Positions 51,616 through 59,963 of a stretch of 64,000 nt of DNA are shown piece by piece. Position 1 is the stretch's first letter, and every line of letters starts with the position of its first letter. The DNA lies in assembly GCF_024112395.2 (NCBI RefSeq), contig NZ_CP078013.2:4960001-5024000 (forward strand). The letters are read 5' to 3'. The notes under the pieces are model-generated. The model had not been told where the DNA came from. It did no database searches and saw only the letters and a list, made by a program, of their open reading frames with translations. A program made the position numbers and the translations under genes. Origin of the DNA: Pseudomonas pergaminensis. GTDB taxonomy: Bacteria > Pseudomonadota > Gammaproteobacteria > Pseudomonadales > Pseudomonadaceae.

Positions 51616-52325
51616 CATTCACCTCGTGATTGGGCAGCACCGTCCGGGAAGTGACGGGCAATGTTGCGTTTGGACGCGCCGATATGCCGGCGCATCAACA
51701 GTTCGGCCAGTTCACCGTCGCGATCGGCAATCGCGTCAAGAATGCGGTGGTGCTCGGCAAAGGCCTGGCGTGGACGATTGGGGGTGGCGGAAAACTGGAT
51801 GCGGTACATGCGCACCAATTGGTACAGCTCGCCGCAGAGCATTTGAGTGAGGGTGCGATTACCGGCGCCTTGAATTATCCGGTAATGAAAATCGAAGTCG
51901 CCTTCCTGCTGGTAATAGCCGACGCCGGCCTGGAAGGCTTCGTCGCGTTCGTGGGTGTGCAGCACCTGGCGCAGCTCTTCGATCTCCGCGTCCGTCATGC
52001 GCTCGGCTGCCAGGCGGCACGCCATGCCTTCGAGGGATTCGCGGATTTCATAGAGTTCGATCAGCTCGGCGTGGGTCAAGGACACCACGCGCGCACCGAC
52101 ATGCGGCACGCGCACCAGCAGGCGCTGGCCTTCCAGGCGGTGGATCGCCTCGCGCAATGGGCCGCGGCTGATGCCGTAGGTGCGCGCCAGTTCCGGCTCG
52201 GAGATCTTGCTGCCGGGGGCGATCTCACCCTTGACGATGGCGGCCTGGATACGCCGGAAGACGTTCTCGGACATGGTCTGCGAATCGTCTTGCGCCATCA
52301 CTGGGGTTTCCAGCTGATCCAGCAT
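51615..52325 (-). CDS. GntR-family (FCD) regulator of the methylcitrate operon
   Basis: A 236-residue regulator with a GntR winged helix ([41 protein letters not shown]) and an FCD domain ([27 protein letters not shown]). It replaces the sigma-54 activator PrpR of enteric bacteria, as in other pseudomonads. ATG 52325 is used. Two copies of a TTGTCGACA element flank the promoter region upstream (52327 and 52400), which would allow autoregulation of the whole operon. Confidence 0.9.
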   Translation of the reverse strand: MLDQLETPVMAQDDSQTMSENVFRRIQAAIVKGEIAPGSKISEPELARTYGISRGPLREAIHRLEGQRLLVRVPHVGARVVSLTHAELIELYEIRESLEGMACRLAAERMTDAEIEELRQVLHTHERDEAFQAGVGYYQQEGDFDFHYRIIQGAGNRTLTQMLCGELYQLVRMYRIQFSATPNRPRQAFAEHHRILDAIADRDGELAELLMRRHIGASKRNIARHFPDGAAQSRGE

Positions 52326-52410
52326 ATTGTCGACACCTTTAAAAGCAATGCCGCAAAAACTAGCCAATCAGCCCAGGATAGTCAAAGAATAAATCCACAT
52401 TGTCGACAAT
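52326..52410 (-). promoter_or_regulatory. prp operon control region with two TTGTCGACA operators
   Basis: A perfect 12-base palindrome ATTGTCGACAAT lies at 52399-52410. A second copy, ATTGTCGACA, lies at 52326-52335 directly upstream of the regulator start codon. Both contain the TTGT-N2-ACA(A) half-site arrangement used by FCD-type GntR proteins; the 63-base gap between them would hold the promoter. Confidence 0.6.
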
Positions 52411-52595
52411 CGTCTAATAACCGCTGTTGCACCCTATCGGGGCATGGCCGGCTGCCAGCGCTGGCGCCAAAAAAGCATCATGTTAGAATGCCCGCCACTT
52501 TTGCCTGACATCATTGGATGAAACGGCGTACGAGGGAGTTTGCGCAGCAATGCCAGTCGCCTTGAATTGAACATCGCACTGCCGCCTCGGGATCT

Positions 52596-53132
52596 ATGAG
52601 ACTCAAACCCTTCCTTCTATTGATGTGCCTGTTGACCGCACCCAGCCTCGGCGCTGCCGCCGAGAAGACCGTGTATGGCCTCAACGAATACGCCCAACTG
52701 GCCGGAATCGACCTGGAAGTCGCCGCCAAACTGGACACCGGTGCCAAGACCGCGTCCCTCAGTGCCCGTGATATCAAGCGCTTCAAGCGCAACGGCGAAT
52801 CCTGGGTGCGCTTCTATCTGGCCATCGACACCGCCCATTCCCACCCCATCGAACGCCCCCTGGCCCGCGTGAGCAAGATCAAGCGCCGCGCCGGTGACTA
52901 CGACCCTGATGAGGACAAGAACTACACCGCCCGTCCTGTGATTGCCCTGGATATCTGCATGGGCACCGCTTTACGCAGCATCGAAGTGAACTTGACTGAC
53001 CGCAGCGCATTCCAATATCCGCTGCTGATTGGCTCCGAAGCGCTGAAGCGCTTTGATGCGCTGGTCGACCCCAGTCTTAAATACGCAGCAGGCAAACCTG
53101 CCTGCGCCGCCGACGCTCATACCGCCGAGTAA
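52596..53132 (+). CDS. Retropepsin-like protease of the RimK-associated type (DUF785)
   Basis: A 178-residue protein with a signal peptide (1-22) and a short aspartyl-protease-like domain. The KLDTGAKTASLSA segment (Asp47-Thr-Gly) matches the catalytic loop of retropepsins; databases often label the family as ATP-dependent zinc protease. GRSAFQYPLLIGSEAL-like residues (DRSAFQYPLLIGSEAL) form the flap side. It is the first of three tightly packed genes with an inactive transglutaminase/7TM protein and an ATP-grasp ligase. Confidence 0.85.
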   Translation: MRLKPFLLLMCLLTAPSLGAAAEKTVYGLNEYAQLAGIDLEVAAKLDTGAKTASLSARDIKRFKRNGESWVRFYLAIDTAHSHPIERPLARVSKIKRRAGDYDPDEDKNYTARPVIALDICMGTALRSIEVNLTDRSAFQYPLLIGSEALKRFDALVDPSLKYAAGKPACAADAHTAE

Positions 53133-53137
53133 ACCGA

Positions 53138-54670
53138 ATGCGCTCTCTGACCCTGCACCTGAGAATCCTGATCACCATCCTGGTGGTCCTGGGTATTTCG
53201 GTCACCGCCTACCAGATTTTCGTGCAGGGGATCCCCGTGACCGAGAATGCCACCGATGACTTGTGGAACGTCGACGCCAAGGTCGAGTTCGTTGCCAGCG
53301 CCAAGGACCCGGTGAAGATCCAGATGTTCGTGCCGCCCCTGAACCGCGACTACGTGAGCCTGAACGAAAGTTTTATCTCCAATAACTACGGGGTCAGCGT
53401 CAACCGGACCGACGGCAACCGCAAAGTCACCTGGTCTGCGCGCCGGGCCAAGGGCAACCAGACGCTGTATTACCGCGTGGTGTTGATCAAGCGAGACCGA
53501 GCCGACAAGGTCAAGCTGAAGGGGCCGACCTTTCGCGACAGCATTGCGGTAGAAGGCCCGGAGAAAATCGCCGCCGAGGCTCTGCTGGCACCGATTCGCC
53601 AGCACTCGGCCGACGTCGAAACCTTCGTCAGCGAAGCCATCAAGCGCACCAACAACCTCAATGACGACAGCGTCAAACTGCTGCTGGGCGCCGACACCTC
53701 GGTTGCCAAGCGCGCCAAGATCGTCGAGTTGGTGCTGTCTATCGCCCACGTGCCGGTCGAAAAGGTCCATACCATCCGCCTGGTAGCCGACCAACCGCAA
53801 GCCCCGGAATTGTGGCTGCGCAGCTTTAATGGCAGCGACTGGTTGTACTTCAACCCGGAAACCGGCGAACAGGGCCTGCCGGCCGACCGCCTGCTGTGGT
53901 GGACCGGTGATGAGAACCTGATCACCGTCGATGGCGGTAAGAAAGCCGTGGTCACCTTCAGCCTGAACAACAGCGAGATGAATGCGATTCGCCTGGCCAA
54001 GCTGACCGACGAGAACACCGACGCCAACTTCCTCGAATACTCGCTGTACGGCCTGCCGCTGCAGACCCAGCAGACCTTCATGATCATGGTGATGATCCCG
54101 ATTGGCGTGCTGGTGATCCTGATCCTGCGCAACCTGATCGGCCTGCAGACCCTGGGCACATTTACCCCGGTGTTGATCGCCCTGGCGTTCCGCGAGACGC
54201 AGTTGGGCTTCGGGATTGTGCTGTTCACGATTATCACGGCGCTGGGGCTGTCCCTCAGGTCGTACCTGGAACACTTGAAGCTGCAGATGCTGCCGCGGCT
54301 GTCGGTGGTGCTCACCTTCGTGGTGGTGCTGATCGCGGCCATCAGCCTGTTCAGCCATAAATTGGGCCTGGAGCGTGGGTTGTCGGTGGCCTTGTTCCCG
54401 ATGGTGATCCTGACCATGACCATCGAACGCCTGTCGATCACCTGGGAAGAACGCGGCGCCAACCATGCGCTGAAAGTGGCGATTGGTACGCTGTTCGCCG
54501 CATCCCTGGCGCACCTGATCATGAGCGTGCCGGAACTGGTCTACTTCGTGTTTACCTTCCCGGCGGTCCTGCTGATCCTGGTGGGTTTCATGCTGGCCAT
54601 GGGTCGTTATCGCGGCTACCGCCTGACCGAGCTGGTGCGTTTCAAGGCCTTCCTCAAGGCTGATTCGTAA
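53138..54670 (+). CDS. Inactive transglutaminase-like protein with C-terminal 7TM domain
   Basis: A 510-residue inner-membrane protein: an N-terminal anchor (LRILITILVVLGISVTAYQIF), a periplasmic region of about 280 residues with a transglutaminase-like core lacking the usual Cys-His-Asp triad, and about seven helices from residue 310 (MIMVMIPIGVLVILILRNLIG onward). It starts five bases after the retropepsin gene and its stop overlaps the next start (TAATG). Function is unknown; context suggests a peptide or peptidoglycan-linked modification machine. Confidence 0.85.
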   Translation: MRSLTLHLRILITILVVLGISVTAYQIFVQGIPVTENATDDLWNVDAKVEFVASAKDPVKIQMFVPPLNRDYVSLNESFISNNYGVSVNRTDGNRKVTWSARRAKGNQTLYYRVVLIKRDRADKVKLKGPTFRDSIAVEGPEKIAAEALLAPIRQHSADVETFVSEAIKRTNNLNDDSVKLLLGADTSVAKRAKIVELVLSIAHVPVEKVHTIRLVADQPQAPELWLRSFNGSDWLYFNPETGEQGLPADRLLWWTGDENLITVDGGKKAVVTFSLNNSEMNAIRLAKLTDENTDANFLEYSLYGLPLQTQQTFMIMVMIPIGVLVILILRNLIGLQTLGTFTPVLIALAFRETQLGFGIVLFTIITALGLSLRSYLEHLKLQMLPRLSVVLTFVVVLIAAISLFSHKLGLERGLSVALFPMVILTMTIERLSITWEERGANHALKVAIGTLFAASLAHLIMSVPELVYFVFTFPAVLLILVGFMLAMGRYRGYRLTELVRFKAFLKADS

Positions 54671-55656
54671 TGTTCGGCTTCTGGAAGACCTGGAAGGCCC
54701 TGGAAGCGCGGGGGATCATGGGCATCAACCGGCGTAACGCCGACTACGTGCTCAAGTACAACAAGCGCAGCCTGTACCCGATCGTGGATGACAAGATCAT
54801 CACCAAGGAACGTGCGCTGGCCGCTGGCATCCATGTGCCGGAAATGTACGGAGTGATCTCCACCGAGAAGGAAATCGACAAGCTCGACGACATCATCGGC
54901 GGGCGCAGCGACTTCGTGATCAAGCCGGCCCAGGGCGCCGGCGGTGACGGCATCCTGGTGGTAGCGGACCGCTTCGAAGGGCGCTATCGCACGGTGTCCG
55001 GCAAGATCATCAGCCATGAAGAGATCGAGCACCAGATCTCCAGCATCCTCACCGGCCTGTACTCGCTGGGCGGCCACCGTGATCGCGCGCTGATCGAGTA
55101 CCGCGTGGTGCCCGACCAGATCTTCAAGAGCATCAGTTATGAGGGCGTGCCGGACATCCGCATCATCGTGCTGATGGGCTACCCGGTGATGGCCATGCTG
55201 CGTTTGCCGACACGCCAGTCGGGCGGCAAGGCCAACCTGCACCAAGGGGCGATTGGCGTGGGTGTCGACCTCGCGACCGGCCTGACCCTGCGGGGCACAT
55301 GGCTGAACAACATCATCACCAAACACCCCGACACCACCAACGCGGTGGATGGCGTGCAACTGCCCAACTGGGACGGTTTCATGAAGCTTGCGGCGGGCTG
55401 CTATGAGCTGTGCGGCTTGGGCTATATCGGCGTGGACATGGTGCTCGACCAGGAAAAAGGCCCGCTGATCCTGGAGCTGAATGCGCGGCCTGGGCTGAAT
55501 ATCCAGATCGCCAACGACTGTGGCCTGACCCTGCGCACCCATGCAGTGGAAGCCCGGCTGGAAGAGCTGAAAGCCGCCGGCGTGACGGAAACCCCGGAAG
55601 AACGCGTGAAGTTCGTGCAGGAAATGTTTGGGCATATTCCACCTGTGGAAGGCTGA
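54670..55656 (+). CDS. RimK-like ATP-grasp alpha-L-glutamate ligase homologue
   Basis: A 328-residue ATP-grasp enzyme. The glycine-rich nucleotide loop DFVIKPAQGAGGDGI and the metal-binding ILELNARPGLNIQIAN are visible, as in RimK, which ligates glutamate to peptides. No signal peptide is present, so it works in the cytosol. It overlaps the 7TM gene by one base. The acceptor substrate is not known. A single REP follows. Confidence 0.88.
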   Translation: MFGFWKTWKALEARGIMGINRRNADYVLKYNKRSLYPIVDDKIITKERALAAGIHVPEMYGVISTEKEIDKLDDIIGGRSDFVIKPAQGAGGDGILVVADRFEGRYRTVSGKIISHEEIEHQISSILTGLYSLGGHRDRALIEYRVVPDQIFKSISYEGVPDIRIIVLMGYPVMAMLRLPTRQSGGKANLHQGAIGVGVDLATGLTLRGTWLNNIITKHPDTTNAVDGVQLPNWDGFMKLAAGCYELCGLGYIGVDMVLDQEKGPLILELNARPGLNIQIANDCGLTLRTHAVEARLEELKAAGVTETPEERVKFVQEMFGHIPPVEG

Positions 55657-55661
55657 AGATC

Positions 55662-55689
55662 GCATCGCCGGCAAGCCGGCTCCTACAGT
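55662..55689. repeat. Single REP unit
   Basis: CATCGCCGGCAAGCCGGCTC then CTACAG. Only one arm of the usual pair is present, in the 85-base gap before pabB. Confidence 0.85.
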
Positions 55690-55741
55690 GGAATGCGGTA
55701 CAATTGCCGCCCCTTCTATGCCCATAGCTGATTCGCCTCGC

Positions 55742-57085
55742 ATGTCGACCTGCTCTGTATACCCACTGCCTTACCAGGCCAACCCCGCTGCATATTTTGC
55801 GGCGATTCGCCATGCGCCTGGTGCCGTGCTGCTGGACAGTGGCCGACCGGCGGCCGAGCGCGGGCGTTATGACCTGCTGAGCGCCTGGCCGCACGCAACT
55901 CTGACGGTTTCACCTGACGAGAGCGGCAGTGATTTCCTGCAACGCTTGCGCGAAAACCTGACCCAGCTGGGTAAAGCGGATCTACCCGCCGGCTATGAGT
56001 TGCCGTTTGCCGGCGGCCTGATCGGCTACCTGAGCTATGACTTCGGCCGGCACCTGGAGCACATGCCGCACTTGGCCGCAGACGACCTGCACCTGCCGGA
56101 TGCGCGCTTCGGGTTGTATGCCTGGGCATTGATCAGTGATCACCAGGCGCAAACCAGTCAATTGGTGTTTCACCCGGCATTGGCCGATAGCGAGCGGCAA
56201 CGGCTGATCGCCTTGTTCAGCCAGGTACGTGTCGACACCTTGGCCACCTTCACACTTCAGGGCCCGATGGCGCCTGACCTCACCGCCGAGGCTTACCGCC
56301 AGGCCATCGTGCGTATCCAGGACTACATCCAGGCCGGCGATTGCTACCAAGTCAACTTCGCCCAGCGTTTTCGAGCGCCGTGCAGCGGCGATCCGTGGGT
56401 GGCTTATTGCGCCCTGCGCGAAGCCTGCCCCACGCCCTTCTCCGGGTTCCAGAGCCTGCCGGACGACGGTGCGGTGCTGAGCCTGTCGCCTGAGCGTTTC
56501 GTGCATATCAGCGAGGGTCGCGTCGAAACCCGCCCCATCAAAGGCACCCGCCCACGTGGGCTGACACCCGAAGAAGACGCTGCCAACGCCGCCGAACTGC
56601 TGGCCAGCCCCAAGGACCGCGCCGAAAACCTGATGATCGTCGACCTGCTGCGCAACGACCTTGGCCGCTCCTGCCGCATCGGCTCGGTCAGCGTGCCGGA
56701 GCTGTTCAGCCTGGAAAGCTACCCCAACGTGCATCACTTGGTGAGCAGCGTGAGGGGTGAGTTGGCCGACGACAAAGACGCCCTCGACTTGATCGCCGGC
56801 AGCTTCCCCGGTGGCTCCATCACTGGCGCGCCGAAGATCCGCGCCATGCAGATCATCGACGAACTGGAACCGACCCGACGCGGGCTGTACTGCGGCTCGC
56901 TGGTGTACCTGGACGTGCGCGGCGAGATGGACAGCTCGATCGCCATCCGCAGCCTGCTGGTGAAGGATGGCCAAATATGCTGCTGGGGCGGTGGTGGGAT
57001 CGTGGCGGATTCGCAATGGGAAGCGGAGTATCAGGAGTCGCTGACCAAGGTGCGCGTGTTGTTACACACGCTGGAAAACCTGTAG
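55742..57085 (+). CDS. pabB: Aminodeoxychorismate synthase component I
   Basis: Makes 4-amino-4-deoxychorismate for folate. The 447-residue chorismate-binding enzyme shows QAGDCYQVNFAQRF, ETRPIKGTRPRG with the key lysine, ENLMIVDLLRNDLGR and SFPGGSITGAPKIRAMQII. The ATG at 55742 gives a typical N-terminus (MSTCSVYPLPYQANP). The frame is open upstream through the REP, but that part has no similarity. Confidence 0.94.
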   Translation: MSTCSVYPLPYQANPAAYFAAIRHAPGAVLLDSGRPAAERGRYDLLSAWPHATLTVSPDESGSDFLQRLRENLTQLGKADLPAGYELPFAGGLIGYLSYDFGRHLEHMPHLAADDLHLPDARFGLYAWALISDHQAQTSQLVFHPALADSERQRLIALFSQVRVDTLATFTLQGPMAPDLTAEAYRQAIVRIQDYIQAGDCYQVNFAQRFRAPCSGDPWVAYCALREACPTPFSGFQSLPDDGAVLSLSPERFVHISEGRVETRPIKGTRPRGLTPEEDAANAAELLASPKDRAENLMIVDLLRNDLGRSCRIGSVSVPELFSLESYPNVHHLVSSVRGELADDKDALDLIAGSFPGGSITGAPKIRAMQIIDELEPTRRGLYCGSLVYLDVRGEMDSSIAIRSLLVKDGQICCWGGGGIVADSQWEAEYQESLTKVRVLLHTLENL

Positions 57086-57166
57086 CAGCCAAGCCTCTCC
57101 TGGCTCTCGTCGACAGCGCCGACCGGCAGGAAAAAACCTCAATCAGAACGTTTATGGACTGTATTC

Positions 57167-57190
57167 GGGCCGGACGATAGCGTCCGGCTC
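57167..57190. other. Perfect hairpin downstream of pabB
   Basis: GCCGGACG-ATAG-CGTCCGGC (57169-57188) forms an 8-pair stem, extended by two further pairs. There is no T tract on either side, so it is not a canonical terminator. It stands between pabB and the toxin-antitoxin remnant. Confidence 0.6.
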
Positions 57191-57222
57191 TGACCGTCCA
57201 TTAGCCGTCTGTGAGGGATCAC

Positions 57223-57324
57223 ATGAACCGACTGCTTACTCGTCAGAAATTGTTTCCGGGATTGCATCTCCATCCAGCCGCGCCTGTATTCTCCCAAATT
57301 GGGAGGTCCGCGCGATGCGCATAA
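57223..57324 (+). CDS. Possible 33-codon leader peptide (weak)
   Basis: ATG at 57223 is preceded by GTGAGGGATCAC, a good ribosome-binding site. The 33-residue reading (MNRLLTRQKLFPGLHLHPAA...) ends at TAA 57322-57324, overlapping the higB start. No similarity is recognised; it could be chance. Confidence 0.2.
   Translation: MNRLLTRQKLFPGLHLHPAAPVFSQIGRSARCA
57291..57305. promoter_or_regulatory. Palindrome over the higB ribosome-binding site
   Basis: CTCCCAAATTGGGAG, a perfect 7-1-7 palindrome, ends 10 bases before the higB ATG and includes its Shine-Dalgarno GGGAGG. It is a likely HigA operator. Confidence 0.5.
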
Positions 57325-57492
57325 TCGCTCTCTCAACCCTACGAATATTCTGGGAAAGCCATCCAGCCTATTCCGACGCCAAGACACCCCTGGTCGAGCT
57401 GTACCGCCATCTGGAAAGCGCGACTTACCCAACGCCGCAAGCGCGTAGGAACTCACGCGCAGTACGACCAGATCAACGCGGAGACCGTGTGA
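57315..57492 (+). pseudogene. higB: HigB-type toxin gene with internal deletion and frame change
   Basis: The first about 42 codons read like the N-terminus of a HigB mRNA interferase (MRIIALSTLRIFWESHPAYSD ... PLVELYRHLESATYPTPQ). The expected C-terminus, VGTHAQYDQINAETV and stop, follows directly at 57445-57492 but in the +1 frame. About 40 codons that carry the core of the toxin fold are missing at the junction near 57437-57445. In the original frame the reading runs on into the antitoxin. The toxin is therefore almost certainly dead. Its old stop still overlaps the higA start (TGATG), the native gene order. Confidence 0.8.
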
Positions 57493-57848
57493 TGAACATC
57501 AAACCTATACATTCCCAGGAAGACTTTACCGCGGCACTTGCGCGCGTGGAGCAACTATGGGGAGCGGAAATCGGCTCACTTGAGGGTGACGAGCTGGAAA
57601 TTCTTGCTGTCCTCATTGAGAAGTACGAGGCAGAGCATTTTCCGATGCCGCCCTCGGATCCTGTGGAAGCGATCAAATTTCGCATGGAGCAACTGGGCAT
57701 GACCGCCCGGGACCTGGAGCCATTTATCGGCACCAGTGGGCGGGTGTCCGAAGTGCTCAATCACAAGCGCAAGTTGAGCTTGTCGATGATCAAGCGCTTG
57801 CACGAAGGCCTGAGTATTCCTTATGAGCGGTTGCTTGCAGGGGTTTGA
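57492..57848 (+). CDS. higA: HigA-type antitoxin (orphaned)
   Basis: A 118-residue antitoxin with a C-terminal XRE-type helix-turn-helix (AIKFRMEQLGMTARDLEPFIGTSGRVSEVLNHKRKLSLSMIKRLHEGL) and an N-terminal acidic region that normally covers HigB (LEGDELEILAVLIEKYEAEHF). The reading frame is intact and starts in the TGATG overlap with the toxin remnant. With the toxin destroyed it may persist only as a small DNA-binding protein acting on the palindrome at 57291. Confidence 0.88.
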   Translation: MNIKPIHSQEDFTAALARVEQLWGAEIGSLEGDELEILAVLIEKYEAEHFPMPPSDPVEAIKFRMEQLGMTARDLEPFIGTSGRVSEVLNHKRKLSLSMIKRLHEGLSIPYERLLAGV

Positions 57849-57877
57849 CTGGAAAATATACGGTGGCTGTACTGGCC

Positions 57878-57963
57878 CTTCGCGAGCAAGCCCGCTCCCA
57901 CATTCCACCGCGTTTCTACACGATAAACGCAGTCGAATGTGGGAGCGGGCTTGCCTGCGAAGA
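57878..57963. repeat. REP doublet (outward-facing pair)
   Basis: TTCGCGAGCAAGCCCGCTCC at 57879 and TGTGGGAGCGGGCTTGCCTG at 57939. The order of the arms is reversed relative to the usual doublets in this window. Confidence 0.88.
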
Positions 57964-57986
57964 GGCCATCCGCCGCACTGAAAAAC

Positions 57987-58604
57987 TTACAGGCTCAACG
58001 ACCGATTCGACGCCTTGATAAATTCTTTCTTCAAATCCTCGAACGTATGCACCGCTGGAAACTGCGGGAATTCACGGATCACATTTTCCGGCGCATGGAA
58101 CAGAATCCCACGGTCGGCTTCGCCCAGCATGGTGGTGTCGTTGTAGGAATCACCCGCGGCAATCACGCGGTAGTACAGGCTCTTGAAGGCCAATACCGAT
58201 TGGCGCTTGGGGTCTTTCTGGCGCAGTTGATAACTCACCACGCGGTCGGTTTCGTCGGTGATGAGGCGATGGCACAGCAGGGTCGGGAAACCCAGTTGAC
58301 GCATCAGCGGCTGGGAGAACTCATAGAAGGTGTCCGACAGGATCACCACCTGGAAGCGCTCGCGCAGCCAGTTGACGAACTCGATGGCGCCGTCCAGGGG
58401 CTTGAGGGTGGCGATCACTTCCTGGATGTCGGCCAGCTTGAGCCCGTGCTCATCGAGGATACGCAGGCGTTGCTTCATCAGTACGTCGTAGTCGGGAATG
58501 TCCCGGGTGGTCGCCCGCAGGGATTCAATACCGGTTTTTTCGGCGAAGGCGATCCAGATTTCCGGAACCAACACCCCTTCCAGGTCGAGACAGGCAATTT
58601 CCAC
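57987..58604 (-). CDS. thrH: ThrH, phosphoserine phosphatase/homoserine kinase
   Basis: A 205-residue HAD-superfamily enzyme, in P. aeruginosa shown to dephosphorylate phosphoserine and transfer the phosphate to homoserine. HAD motif I is DLEGVLVPE, motif II VILSDTF, and motif IV GDSYNDTTML. The start is a GTG at 58604 with GGGAG upstream, which gives the exact family length. It is divergent from cysH across 152 bases. Confidence 0.93.
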   Translation of the reverse strand: MEIACLDLEGVLVPEIWIAFAEKTGIESLRATTRDIPDYDVLMKQRLRILDEHGLKLADIQEVIATLKPLDGAIEFVNWLRERFQVVILSDTFYEFSQPLMRQLGFPTLLCHRLITDETDRVVSYQLRQKDPKRQSVLAFKSLYYRVIAAGDSYNDTTMLGEADRGILFHAPENVIREFPQFPAVHTFEDLKKEFIKASNRSLSL

Positions 58605-58756
58605 AAGACACTCCCATTTGTATGTTGTTGGTTGAGCGAGCAAAAGGACTGCCGAACTCTAGCGATTCAAGCTCGCCGCCGCAACGCAGAGCGGATTTTG
58701 ATACCATCGCTTCCCTATAGAGCGCTCAGCGCCACTGACCTGTAGGAACCGTCCTG

Positions 58757-59491
58757 ATGAACCAAGCCTTCGACGTCGCTGAACTCGCCGCGACTTATGC
58801 CAACAAATCCGCCCAGGATATTCTCAAGCTGGCGTTCAGCCAGTTCGGTGATGACCTGTGGATTTCCTTTAGCGGCGCCGAGGACGTGGTGCTGGTGGAC
58901 ATGGCCTGGAAGCTGAACAAGAACGTCAAGGTGTTCAGCCTCGACACTGGCCGCCTGCACCCGGAGACCTACCGGTTTATCGAGCAGGTGCGCGACTTCT
59001 ACAAGATCGACATCGAGCTGATCTCGCCGGACCAGAGCAAGCTGGAACCCTTCGTCAAAGAGAAGGGGCTGTTCAGCTTCTATAAGGACGGCCACGGCGA
59101 ATGCTGCGGTGTACGCAAGATCGAGCCGCTGCGCCGTAAACTTGCAGGCGTGAAGGCCTGGGCCACCGGCCAGCGCCGCGACCAGAGCCCCGGCACCCGC
59201 AGCCAAGTGGCGGCGCTGGAAATCGACACGGCCTTCTCCACACCGGAACGCACCCTGTACAAATTCAACCCGCTGGCACAGATGACCAGTGAGGAAGTCT
59301 GGGGTTACATCCGCATGCTGGAGCTGCCGTACAACAGCCTGCATGAGCGCGGCTTCATCAGCATCGGCTGCGAGCCCTGCACCCGCCCGGTGCTGCCGAA
59401 CCAGCACGAGCGCGAAGGCCGCTGGTGGTGGGAGGAAGCCACGCAGAAGGAATGCGGGCTGCATGCGGGGAATATCATCAGCAAGGCCTGA
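58757..59491 (+). CDS. cysH: Adenylylsulfate (APS) reductase, [4Fe-4S] type
   Basis: Reduces APS to sulfite in assimilatory sulfate reduction. The 244 residues include [14 protein letters not shown], the cluster cysteines in [11 protein letters not shown] and GCEPCTRPV, which distinguish APS from PAPS reductases, though a C-terminal catalytic Cys is expected (KECGLHAG). ATG 58757 has AGGA about nine bases upstream. Confidence 0.95.
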   Translation: MNQAFDVAELAATYANKSAQDILKLAFSQFGDDLWISFSGAEDVVLVDMAWKLNKNVKVFSLDTGRLHPETYRFIEQVRDFYKIDIELISPDQSKLEPFVKEKGLFSFYKDGHGECCGVRKIEPLRRKLAGVKAWATGQRRDQSPGTRSQVAALEIDTAFSTPERTLYKFNPLAQMTSEEVWGYIRMLELPYNSLHERGFISIGCEPCTRPVLPNQHEREGRWWWEEATQKECGLHAGNIISKA

Positions 59492-59513
59492 TTTTTTCGC
59501 AATCGGGTCATCA

Positions 59514-59604
59514 ATGTGGGAACGGGCTTGCCCGCGATGGCGGTGGACCAGTCGGAATTTTCGTGGCTGATTCTCCGTCATCGCGGGCAAGCCCGCTCCC
59601 ACAG
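59514..59604. repeat. REP doublet (inverted pair)
   Basis: TGTGGGAACGGGCTTGCCCG at 59515 is mirrored by CGGGCAAGCCCGCTCCCACA ending at 59602, directly after cysH. Confidence 0.9.
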
Positions 59605-59963
59605 TTGTTTTACGTGCACGATGAACATGTACACACAGATGTAACGATCGGTGCCATTTATGTGTGCAATTCTTCTAAAGCCGCACCATAACGTAACACC
59701 TCTACTCGCCCGCTATTTCCCATCGCGGTTCATACCGCTCCTCCAAAAAAATAAATAGCTGTTCAAATGGTCAATTTATATCGCTTTTAATTCAGCTATT
59801 TATATTCATCCCCTATAAAAACGAAATTACCCAGCACTTTCATAGATCGAAAACTGGCACGCATGTGGCTTAAGGTGAAAAACGCTTTGTATACAATAAA
59901 TACAAAACCTACATACACTTTGCCATCAGCGGCATGGCTGCCGATGTGCTGGAGCCTGCCGGA
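59605..59963. other. AT-rich spacer upstream of the NCS1 permease
   Basis: About 360 bases without a supported gene. It is clearly more AT-rich than its surroundings from about 59640. It holds a perfect 10-base inverted repeat, TAAATAGCTG (59752-59761) and CAGCTATTTA (59793-59802), and a TTGTATACAA dyad (59887-59896). Confidence 0.7.
59887..59896. promoter_or_regulatory. TTGT-N2-ACAA dyad upstream of the permease
   Basis: TTGTATACAA, about 70 bases before the permease start at 59964. It has the same half-sites and spacing as the dyads at 8350 and 52400, suggesting an FCD-type GntR regulator. Confidence 0.45.

Noticed and set aside
51488-52508. A plus-strand open frame (51630-52508) opposite the prp GntR regulator
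   Set aside because: It is the antisense of an obvious GntR/FCD coding region and has no domain of its own.
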